A stretch of DNA of 40,136 nt from a virus: the IMG/VR virus record IMGVR_UViG_3300005536_000288, positions 1-40,136 of that record. The stretch is one strand, 5' to 3'. A model generated the notes under the pieces. That model was not told the DNA's origin, searched no databases, and saw only the letters and a program-made list of their open reading frames with translations. The translations under genes and the position numbers were made by a program. This document shows, piece after piece, positions 14,688 to 22,794 of the stretch; the first letter of the stretch is position 1, and the number at the start of each line of letters is the position of its first letter.

Positions 14688-15053
14688 ATGCCAGCCAGAA
14701 CCGTACTTGCTATCCAGCAGCTGAGAGCGCTGAATCAGGCCGCTCCCACTCCGGGACAACTTGATATCACCTTCACTGCGGCCGACGTCGCCAACGGCAA
14801 TGCCTTCCCCTTCAGCGGCAGAGAAGTTCTGTTGGTCCAGAATGCCGACGGCGCGGCTGCGCATCACTTCACAGTTTCGAGCGTTGCGGACGGCCTCGGC
14901 CGGACTGGCGACATCACGGCATACACCGTGGCCTTAAGCGGCTTCTCCGCGATCGACGCGAACACGCTGCAGGGATGGCTCGAGGGAGACGGCAATATCT
15001 ATCTCTCCGGCGACAACGCGAGCATTAAGTTCGCCGTTCTGCGCCACAGCTAA
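14688..15053 (+). CDS. Structural protein, function unknown
   Basis: 121 residues. The ATG at 14688 was chosen for AAGGAG 8 bases upstream. The protein is a beta-rich small domain (RTVLAIQQLRALNQAAPTPG, LDITFTAADVANGNAFPFSG, REVLLVQNADG, then a C-terminal NIYLSGDNASIKFAVLRHS). The sequence style matches phage virion proteins found beside head-tail adaptors, possibly decoration-type. No catalytic motif. Confidence 0.6.
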   Translation: MPARTVLAIQQLRALNQAAPTPGQLDITFTAADVANGNAFPFSGREVLLVQNADGAAAHHFTVSSVADGLGRTGDITAYTVALSGFSAIDANTLQGWLEGDGNIYLSGDNASIKFAVLRHS

Positions 15054-15062
15054 GGCTCCTAG

Positions 15063-15431
15063 ATGCCGTTGCCCAGAATGAGTTTCCAGCCGCCCTCGGC
15101 GAGCGCCTATACGCCCGTGGGATCGATGTGTCATGCGATCACCTTTCTCGCGCCTGGCGATCGCGGAAACGACGGCGGCACTCAGCCTCCAAGCCCGGTC
15201 GCGAGTTCCTGGGCCGCGATCCGCGCGCTCGCCGGCCAGGAGCTCTATAAAGCGCAGCAAATCGTCGAGGAGGTCACTCACCTGGTCACGGTGCCTTACC
15301 AGCTGGGCTTGACCGAATCCATGTTGGTGAAACTCGACAACCGCATCTTCCAGATCAAGGCGATCCAGGATCCGGACGAGCGCAAGGTCGAGCTCCGGTT
15401 GCTCTGCGTAGAGCGCAATCAGAACGGATAA
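15063..15431 (+). CDS. Head-tail adaptor (head closure) protein
   Basis: 122 residues. The pattern fits the phage head-tail joining/adaptor family (SPP1 gp16-like). It has ITFLAPGDRGNDGGTQPPSP, then SSWAAIRALAGQELYKAQQI, VTHLVTVPYQLGLTESML, and the closing KLDNRIFQIKAIQDPDERK and VELRLLCVERN. The conserved 'W..I..L.G.E...A' and 'R.F.I..I.DP.ER...L.L.C' elements are all present. It closes the connector after packaging and gives the tail a docking surface. Order after gp6-like connector is canonical. Confidence 0.88.
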   Translation: MPLPRMSFQPPSASAYTPVGSMCHAITFLAPGDRGNDGGTQPPSPVASSWAAIRALAGQELYKAQQIVEEVTHLVTVPYQLGLTESMLVKLDNRIFQIKAIQDPDERKVELRLLCVERNQNG

Positions 15432-15436
15432 CTTTC

Positions 15437-15823
15437 ATGCCCATCACTCACAGATTCCAATCCGCGGTACCAGCCGGCGGCGTCGTAGGCGACGTCACCA
15501 CCGTCAATTGGAATGATAGTCACGTCTTCATCCTGTTATCGACGGCTTACAACGCGAACGCCAATGTGGCGGCGACCGCCGAGGTCCTCGAGGGAACGGG
15601 CGGATCCGGCGGGATCACGCTCACCCTGCCTTCGGCCGCGGCGAATACTGGCAAATTTTTTTACGCGATGAAAGTCGACAGCGGAGCCGGCGCCGTCACT
15701 CTCGTCGATGCTGCGGGCGCTCTATTCAATGGGGACAATTCTTATGTGCTCGAAAATCAGTGGCAGGCCGTGAAGCTGCAATCGAACGGAACCCGCTGGA
15801 ACGTGATCGGTCAGGCCAACTAA
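15437..15823 (+). CDS. Tail-fibre-like/virion surface protein
   Basis: 128 residues, Gly/Ala/Val rich and beta-structured. The core GGSGGITLTLPSAAANTGKF, then VDSGAGAVTLVDAAGALFNG and YVLENQWQAVKLQSNGTRWN, is a motif seen in phage fibre and surface domains ('TLTLPSA...G..F...V..GA.TVTL...G..I.G......L......V.L...G..W'). This suggests a small receptor-binding or fibre-associated domain. It directly precedes the block of exported proteins and could belong to it functionally. Confidence 0.65.
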   Translation: MPITHRFQSAVPAGGVVGDVTTVNWNDSHVFILLSTAYNANANVAATAEVLEGTGGSGGITLTLPSAAANTGKFFYAMKVDSGAGAVTLVDAAGALFNGDNSYVLENQWQAVKLQSNGTRWNVIGQAN

Positions 15824-15846
15824 CAAACAACTCCGGACAAATTCCA

Positions 15847-17697
15847 ATGAAGACAAAAGCGATCGCGATCGCAATTCTGCTGGTGTCTCTACTCTCGACT
15901 CTGCCGGCATTCGGTCAGGGCGGGACTGCGACTGTCGTACGTCTGGGACCCGCGCTTCCTTCGGGAGCAAAGCAGTGGCAGATGTTCATCCTTACACAGA
16001 CTTCAGGCGGCCTGCCTCCTGGCCCCTATCTTTGCGTCAACAATCCGACGTGCACATCGAACTCGCATTGGTCGGGAATGGGAACGACGTCGGCGCCGGG
16101 ATCTCCGGGGCAGCTGATCCTCAACATCGCCGGGCTGCTCGGCGCGAAGGCCGATATCTATGTCGACGCTAATGATTTCCTGAATGCTCTCGGCCTCAAC
16201 ATCAATGGCACCGGAAACTTTAGCTTGTCGGGAGCCTACGCCCTAGTGACCGATTGCACGCCGGTGTCCAGCCAATCCGAGATTTGCTTCGGGCTCGGCG
16301 GCGCGATCGAGGGATCTGAAAACGGTGACGCGATGGCGCAGTTCGGCCGCAAGGGGCTGATCACCGGCGCCTTCCTAAAGCTCGACGGAAACAATTGCTT
16401 GGCGCTCGGCACAAACGGTGACATCGGCCCATGCCGCTTGAATACCGGTGTCACCATGGACCTGGATCCCGCCAACCCGTTGCTGCCCACGAAGCACATT
16501 TTCATGAAGGATTTCACTTCCACCAATGTGTGGGAAGGCCTCTCCTGTGGACTCGACACCGTCGATAACGTTTATGTCTGCGGTTCCGATCACGGATCCA
16601 GCGGCGGATCCAACTTCCCTTTCTACATGACTGCGGGCGGAGGTACGAATCCTTTTTGGGGCGTGGTGGGCCAGGGCAACTTTGTTTGCCACACGAAGAA
16701 CCCGAACTGCGATCTCGGCTCGATCACGCTTGCGCAGCAGGTCCGCATCGAGTGGATGAATCAGTTTCTGGCGCTAAACGGCGCCGGGATCGGCCCGATG
16801 TATCTGGTCGACACCACCACGGGCGTGCAGATCGGCTTGGCCGCGAAGAGAACCTCTGACAATCCCTCGAAAGTCGTGTTACCGGCGACAACTGATACTA
16901 ATGGCGTGTTAGGCGCCGTCATTGGCCTAACGAACGGCAGCGTCACCGGAGGCACTATCGTCGCCGGCGGATCCGCCTACGTAAGTCCGACGTGCCAGAT
17001 CTCGCCCCCGTCAGGCAACACGGGCGTGACCGGTCTTTGCACTGTCCATCAGACCGCTGGCGTGATCGATTCGATCACCATTAGTAATCCCACGGGGAAC
17101 AATGGCTATCAGTTCCTGCCCACGATCACTATCAGCGATTCAGCCGGAAGTGGCGCGCAAATCATTCCTGTGGTCACCGCGAAGACGGGCAGCGCGATCA
17201 TCGCGGCAAACGGATCCCTGGTTGGCGGGATATTCGATGGCGCCGTCACCATCCGCGACCGCGTGCGTCTCTCAACCACTACCGCCGGGCAATTCAGCGA
17301 TTCAGGTATCCCCTGCGGCGCTGCGATCCCGCAGGGCTCCCAGACTTTCGGGTGTCTGAATCAGACCGGCAGCGGAAGCGGCATGACCTGGCAATTTGGG
17401 GTGCACATGCACGATCAGGAAGCCGCCATGCTGATCGACGTTGCGCCTTCGGCGACGAGCTGCCCGACGGGAGCGACGATCGGGAATACCTGCAAAGACA
17501 CGATCTCGCTCAGTCCGGCGATGTCGAGCGCCAACTATATCGCCAATTGCCAGATCACTGGAGTGACCTCGGGCGTGCCGCTGATCCAGGGCGAACTCAC
17601 GGCCGACTTCAGCGCCGGAAGTTTCAAGATCCAAGTTAGTGCCGGCAGCGCAGCTGCCGCGCAGGCTTCCACCTATCGCTGCCGAATCTCTCAATGA
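15847..17697 (+). CDS. Sec-signal-bearing large beta-rich protein (block member 1)
   Basis: 616 residues. ATG at 15847 is chosen because it yields a textbook signal peptide (MKTKAIAIAILLVSLLSTLP, then AFGQ as probable cleavage site); upstream codons in this frame run inside the previous gene. The mature part begins with a domain containing PPGPYLCVNNPTCTSNSHW. Several Cys pairs follow, then residues about 360-448 with a repeat style (SVTGGTIVAGGSAY, IDSITISNP) also found in the next protein. A C-terminal domain ends in ASTYRCRISQ. No catalytic motif is evident. The ATGA overlap couples it to the 1695-residue gene. A fibre, adhesin or exported binding protein is likely. Confidence 0.72.
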   Translation: MKTKAIAIAILLVSLLSTLPAFGQGGTATVVRLGPALPSGAKQWQMFILTQTSGGLPPGPYLCVNNPTCTSNSHWSGMGTTSAPGSPGQLILNIAGLLGAKADIYVDANDFLNALGLNINGTGNFSLSGAYALVTDCTPVSSQSEICFGLGGAIEGSENGDAMAQFGRKGLITGAFLKLDGNNCLALGTNGDIGPCRLNTGVTMDLDPANPLLPTKHIFMKDFTSTNVWEGLSCGLDTVDNVYVCGSDHGSSGGSNFPFYMTAGGGTNPFWGVVGQGNFVCHTKNPNCDLGSITLAQQVRIEWMNQFLALNGAGIGPMYLVDTTTGVQIGLAAKRTSDNPSKVVLPATTDTNGVLGAVIGLTNGSVTGGTIVAGGSAYVSPTCQISPPSGNTGVTGLCTVHQTAGVIDSITISNPTGNNGYQFLPTITISDSAGSGAQIIPVVTAKTGSAIIAANGSLVGGIFDGAVTIRDRVRLSTTTAGQFSDSGIPCGAAIPQGSQTFGCLNQTGSGSGMTWQFGVHMHDQEAAMLIDVAPSATSCPTGATIGNTCKDTISLSPAMSSANYIANCQITGVTSGVPLIQGELTADFSAGSFKIQVSAGSAAAAQASTYRCRISQ

Positions 17698-20600
17698 AAT
17701 TAGGTTTTCGTTCTACCCCGGTCGTTCTGCTACTTACAGCGGCGGCCGTGGGACAAATCGCGACCTGGAAAGGCACCTTCACCGCGAAGGGAACTTTCCG
17801 CTCGCCGGCGCCGTTGGTATTGGGCGGCACTCCGATCGCAGCCTCTTCCTGGGGCAATCACAATCACCTGCCATTAATTACCCAACCCACGATTCCCTTT
17901 GGCACCATGCGTCTCTGGGGCTCGGCAAACGGAGTCTGGAACACGATCGAGACCCAGGGCGTGGGATCGGTCACCGTGACCAATGGCGGGAGCTGCTCGT
18001 CGACGCCCATGGTTTCATTCTCCGGAGGCGGCGGCAGCGGCGCCACCGCGACCGCGAGTCTTACCAGCGGCCATGTGAGCGCGATAACCGTCACCGCTCA
18101 GGGCAAAAGTTTCTGGTCAGTTCCCAGTGTCGTCCTCACTGGAGGTAGCTGCACGGGAGTCGTGGCGACGGCCAACCTGGTTCCAGTTTTCGATTTCTCT
18201 GGAATTCAGTACTGGATCGATTACGCGAACACCCACAACGTGGACCTCTGGTTCACCTTCGGCCAGATGCCGCGCTTCGGCTCGACCATGCCGAACGATA
18301 TGCCCGGCAACTACCCGCTGCCATTCCCGGTCGCGAACAATGGGATCTCCTGGAACAATGGCGTAGTTACAGTCTCAACGCTCGTCCGCGTGAATGCCAC
18401 CGCGGCCGCGCCTAACTTCGATAGCGTCACGGTTGCCGGTGCGACCGGCTGCCCCTTCACCGTCAACAGCACCTTCACTCTCACCGGCGCGAACAATGGA
18501 ACCCCGAATGCGCCCTGGACCTATAGCTTCAATCTGCCCGCGGCGACAGGTAGCGGGACGTGCGGCGGATCCGCGATCACCTTCACCGATACGAACAAGA
18601 CGCTGAGCGATTGCAACGGCACCGGCAGCCCGCCCAACGGCCAGGGCGGAGGGTGCTACTCGCCGGCCGATATCGCGATCGATGGAACGGGGACGGATGC
18701 ATTTCTCATCAACCTCGAGACCCAGTTCCTCGCCTGGCTTTCGACGAATGATCCCAATCACCGCATGAAGTATTGGGAAATGTGGAACGAGCCGCAAGGC
18801 AAAGGATTTTTCAATGGCTCGATCGCGCAGATGGCGAGGATGCAGCTCGATACTTTCAACACCGTCGCGTCTTCCGGGCGGCCGGATATCGTCGTCACCG
18901 CTCCAGCACCCTCAGGAGGCCTCACTTCTCCTGGGAATTACCTCGGCCTTTTTGGCGCAGATCCATCGCAGCCTTTTCAGTTTGTGAAACTGATCCCATT
19001 CCACTCTTACAACTTCTCAAACAACAACGTGGCGCCGAATCCGCTCGACGTGCTCACCACCACAGCGAACGTCAAGGCCGCGATCGCCGGGCTGCCTTTT
19101 GCAGCAGGCAAACCGCTGGCCGTCTCCGAAGGTGGGTGGGGCTCGGGATTATGGGCCACGCAAGGTGCTCAGGGCCCGAACAACGGCACCGCGGCCGCTC
19201 TCAATCACGCGAACTGGATGGCGATCTGGCGCATGGGGCATATCTGCGCCGGCATGAGCAAGTATTACGACTTTGGGTGGGATCAGAACATGTTGTCCGG
19301 CGAGATCACTGGAACGACGCCTCCAATCTCGATCTTGCCGTCCGGACTTGCGGACGGATTCGCCCACGACTGGCTGGTCGGCGGAACTCTAACTCAGACG
19401 TGCTCCAAGGACACGTCGAACAACTGGACGGCGCAGATCACGCGGCCGGGCGGCTATACCGGCATGATGCTCTGGAACCAGAACCTCTCGGCCGTCGGGA
19501 GCTACACGATAACCGCTGGCGTGTGGATCGACTATCGAGATATTTCCGGAAACATTTTCACGATCCTGCCGAACCAGACCAGCGTTCCCGTTCAGGGCGA
19601 TCCTATCTTCCTCGAGTCGAAGAGCCGCGGCTCGATCATGGCGGCCCCATTCATCGCGGGAACTTTGCCCAATGGCAATGCAGGCACGAGCTATTGGGGG
19701 CCGCTCGCGGTCCTCGGCGGCGTTCCGCCTTACAGCTGGAACGATCGAATGCTTCCATCCGCGCTCACCGCGGCTGGGCTTTCGATCGATCCGGTAAGTG
19801 GGCTCGTTAGCGGCACTCCCACCGTCATTGGAACCTACAAGCCGGTGATCGGAGTGATGGATTCGACCGGGCAGACCTTCGCGACAAACTTCACTATCGT
19901 CATCAATGCGCCTGGGACCTCGTGCGGCGCTCCAACTTTCCCATGCTCGAGTCGAAGCACCGCCCCGGTCCCGAATCCGACGCCGCCTTTCTCGAGCACC
20001 ACCGCGGTGAATCATATCGCGTTCGATACGAGCTTGAATCCGTATGGGCTGAACCCATACGTGCAGGCGACCGATTCGACAACGCACAGCAATTGGTCGT
20101 GCACCGTAAGCCCGAGCGGCGGCGCGAACGACAATCTCTGGGCCACGGACAAGAGCAAGTTCTTCGGCACCTGCATAAACGGGAACTCGACGCAGAGTTT
20201 TATCTTCTTCTTCGATCCCACGAACTTCCAGATCACCGGGAAAGTCGCGGCGCCCGCGAATACCGGCGGCGGGGTAGCATTTTCGCGCACAAACCCCAAT
20301 GTCCTCTACAGCTCCAATCAGGGGACATCGGATATTTACCAGACCACCTTCACCGGAACCAGCTTCGTTCAGACCCTGTTTTATTCTCCCCGGACGAGTT
20401 GCGCCCCACTGGTTGGGACCACGGGCACGGCAGGGGTTTTATCGCTGGACGTCAATGATCTGAACTTCGAGCTCGACCAAGTCTCGGCGGGACAAAATGC
20501 GCCCGGATGGATCATGCACTATGACGTCGCCGCGAATAAGTGCGAGGTCGTCGACACCAGCACCGGAATCGTGACTCTCGAAGACGGTTCGAGCGGAGCG

Positions 20601-22781
20601 GCGGTGGGAACGGGTCTTTGCTGGCCGATCGGCGTTCACGCGGGATACATGTTCCGGAATGGCTTGTGGGGCAGCTTCTCGACCGCAGCTATCACGGGCG
20701 GCGTTTGCACCAATGCCCCTCACCACTGGCAGTTCGGAACCCGCAACATCAAACGCTGCGATGATTTTGGAAGTGGAACCTGCGGCCCGAACCATGACAC
20801 CAACGGATATGCGGTGCGGGTAATCTCGCCGACGATCACCGGCCAAGGAGGCAAGCCGCAGCTTTATTACTACAATCAAACCGACACCTTACCCCCGCCG
20901 GTCGGGCAGTTCTATGGCACCATCCCAAACCAGAATGATGAGCACTTTACCTCGTTCGGCAATGGCCCGAACATCGACACCAACCCGATAGTTGGGGAGA
21001 CCGACAAGTTACTGTGGGACGGGTCGCCATTCACCAATCCGGGCGAGGACGAAGTGTGGGCGATGGCGCGCACACCGCTGCAGCTCGCTCCCCTCATTCG
21101 CTTGGGCCACAATTTCACTTCAGGCGCCGCTCAGTGCGCGAATTGCGACTTTAGGGATCAGCAGGCGATCGGCGCGACCGCGCAAGATGGCAGCGCAATG
21201 GTGATCACCAGTGACATGGGCTTGACGATGGGTACCGACGCCCATGGCGATCCAGCCCAGCATTTATTCGTCATCGGCCTTGATAGGTTCTTCGGCTCGA
21301 GTTCCTCGGCCGCGCTCATCGCGAACAATACTCCTGGATGCACCGCGAATGGCTCGCCCGATTCCGGCTGCAACGGGGTATTTATCGGGACCGTTACCAC
21401 CGCCGGGAATACCAACGCGCAAACCAAGACGGTGAATATCGCGCCCGGCCAGGTCTCCTCGAAGCAGATTCCGAGCCTTCTCTATAGCGGATCGACGACC
21501 GCAGTCGATTGCTACTATCAGCCCTGGTTTTGGAATTCCGCCACTCCGCCTTTCACTGGCGGGTCTCCCTACAACGGGCACGTGAATATCTTTCAGGACG
21601 AATCGGCGACCGCGACGATCGCGAAGCAGGCAGCCGCCATGGTGGCCCGCGGCTGCACTGACGTGGTCTTCGATTGGTACGGCACGGATACCTTTCAGAC
21701 TTACACCCTGGCTGTGGTCAACGCCTGGGCTGCTTACCTGGTCGCCAATCCTTCCGTAGCGCTGAAGATGGCGATCATGATCGACAAGGGCGCGCTCAGC
21801 CCCTTCTGCCCCACCGGATCAACCGATCAGACCAGTTGCCTGATTACCCAGCTCGAAACCTTCTTCGACTATATCGACGCAAATTATGGACCGGGATCTG
21901 GGAAGAATATCTACGCCCTGGACGGCAGCGGCAATCCGCTGGTGTGGTACTTCATCATCAAGGCCGCCTGGAGCGGCACGAATTTCTCGACCAACTCATC
22001 CGGCGTCTATCCGCAGGTTCAGACCTACGCGCACGCCCATTACTCGAAGCCTTATCAGATCCTTGATGAGAACGCCGGCGCCTTCACCGAGCTGGGGATC
22101 GATGGCGGCTATGCCTGGCTTCAGCCACCGGTCTATTCAAACACCAACAGCTCGCAGCTCTGCTGGAACGATATCGTCGGTGAGACTTCTGGGCATCCCT
22201 GCAGCGCAACTACCGGCGTCGGCGGGGGAGTGGCTTATCTCGGAAACTTCTACTCGACCGCACGCGCCCATTCCTCAAAGCATGCGGTGGGCGCGATCTA
22301 TAAAGGCTTCGATTGGTCGATTGCGGGCTGGAAGGACGTCGAAAAGATCATCGCCCAGCAGTGCGGCAATGTCCTGCTCTTTACCTGCAACGCGATCGGC
22401 TCAGCCGGCTACTCCAGTTCTTCGCAGCTCGAGCGCGTGGGAGTCATGTGGAACGATTACGAAGAAGGCCACGCTACCGAGACGGGCATCGATAATTGCG
22501 TCCGGCCGAGCGCCTCGATCTCGAGTGGCGCGCTGTTCAGCTGGCTGGTGAACCCGACTGATACGACTTATTACTCGGTCAACACGATTGATCACTGGAC
22601 GATTTGGTACGGCCCAAACGCGAACAGCATGGCGCCGGCGCTCGATAACATTTCCCCCAGCGTGAGTTTTGAAGACCTGACCACGCTCGTGCCGCACGGC
22701 AGCTGGCAGGTCGAAGTGTGCATGACCGGCAAGGCAGAGATGGAGAACCGCTGCAGCAATCCCGTCACCCTCGTGCAATAG
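17694..22781 (+). CDS. Giant exported multidomain protein with two glycoside-hydrolase-like barrels
   Basis: 1695 residues. The hydrophobic N-terminus (FRSTPVVLLLTAAAVGQ) looks like a Sec signal. Domain order: NGG-type beta repeat (about 90-165); clan GH-A-like barrel (about 166-640) with WNEP at 364-367 (acid/base E366) and candidate nucleophile E479 (AVSEGGWG), interrupted at about 215-300 by a beta insert; He_PIG-like Ig domain (about 655-740); a beta-propeller-like region (about 765-1200); a second barrel (about 1250-1610) resembling GH71/GH99-type enzymes (VDCYYQPWF, NIFQDESA, DVVFDWYG); and a C-terminal FN3-like strand region. It probably cleaves polysaccharides. Barrel folds are inferred from motifs. 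Finding it inside a morphogenesis operon is unusual. Confidence 0.75.
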   Translation: MKLGFRSTPVVLLLTAAAVGQIATWKGTFTAKGTFRSPAPLVLGGTPIAASSWGNHNHLPLITQPTIPFGTMRLWGSANGVWNTIETQGVGSVTVTNGGSCSSTPMVSFSGGGGSGATATASLTSGHVSAITVTAQGKSFWSVPSVVLTGGSCTGVVATANLVPVFDFSGIQYWIDYANTHNVDLWFTFGQMPRFGSTMPNDMPGNYPLPFPVANNGISWNNGVVTVSTLVRVNATAAAPNFDSVTVAGATGCPFTVNSTFTLTGANNGTPNAPWTYSFNLPAATGSGTCGGSAITFTDTNKTLSDCNGTGSPPNGQGGGCYSPADIAIDGTGTDAFLINLETQFLAWLSTNDPNHRMKYWEMWNEPQGKGFFNGSIAQMARMQLDTFNTVASSGRPDIVVTAPAPSGGLTSPGNYLGLFGADPSQPFQFVKLIPFHSYNFSNNNVAPNPLDVLTTTANVKAAIAGLPFAAGKPLAVSEGGWGSGLWATQGAQGPNNGTAAALNHANWMAIWRMGHICAGMSKYYDFGWDQNMLSGEITGTTPPISILPSGLADGFAHDWLVGGTLTQTCSKDTSNNWTAQITRPGGYTGMMLWNQNLSAVGSYTITAGVWIDYRDISGNIFTILPNQTSVPVQGDPIFLESKSRGSIMAAPFIAGTLPNGNAGTSYWGPLAVLGGVPPYSWNDRMLPSALTAAGLSIDPVSGLVSGTPTVIGTYKPVIGVMDSTGQTFATNFTIVINAPGTSCGAPTFPCSSRSTAPVPNPTPPFSSTTAVNHIAFDTSLNPYGLNPYVQATDSTTHSNWSCTVSPSGGANDNLWATDKSKFFGTCINGNSTQSFIFFFDPTNFQITGKVAAPANTGGGVAFSRTNPNVLYSSNQGTSDIYQTTFTGTSFVQTLFYSPRTSCAPLVGTTGTAGVLSLDVNDLNFELDQVSAGQNAPGWIMHYDVAANKCEVVDTSTGIVTLEDGSSGAAVGTGLCWPIGVHAGYMFRNGLWGSFSTAAITGGVCTNAPHHWQFGTRNIKRCDDFGSGTCGPNHDTNGYAVRVISPTITGQGGKPQLYYYNQTDTLPPPVGQFYGTIPNQNDEHFTSFGNGPNIDTNPIVGETDKLLWDGSPFTNPGEDEVWAMARTPLQLAPLIRLGHNFTSGAAQCANCDFRDQQAIGATAQDGSAMVITSDMGLTMGTDAHGDPAQHLFVIGLDRFFGSSSSAALIANNTPGCTANGSPDSGCNGVFIGTVTTAGNTNAQTKTVNIAPGQVSSKQIPSLLYSGSTTAVDCYYQPWFWNSATPPFTGGSPYNGHVNIFQDESATATIAKQAAAMVARGCTDVVFDWYGTDTFQTYTLAVVNAWAAYLVANPSVALKMAIMIDKGALSPFCPTGSTDQTSCLITQLETFFDYIDANYGPGSGKNIYALDGSGNPLVWYFIIKAAWSGTNFSTNSSGVYPQVQTYAHAHYSKPYQILDENAGAFTELGIDGGYAWLQPPVYSNTNSSQLCWNDIVGETSGHPCSATTGVGGGVAYLGNFYSTARAHSSKHAVGAIYKGFDWSIAGWKDVEKIIAQQCGNVLLFTCNAIGSAGYSSSSQLERVGVMWNDYEEGHATETGIDNCVRPSASISSGALFSWLVNPTDTTYYSVNTIDHWTIWYGPNANSMAPALDNISPSVSFEDLTTLVPHGSWQVEVCMTGKAEMENRCSNPVTLVQ

Positions 22782-22794
22782 GAGACACCCAACA

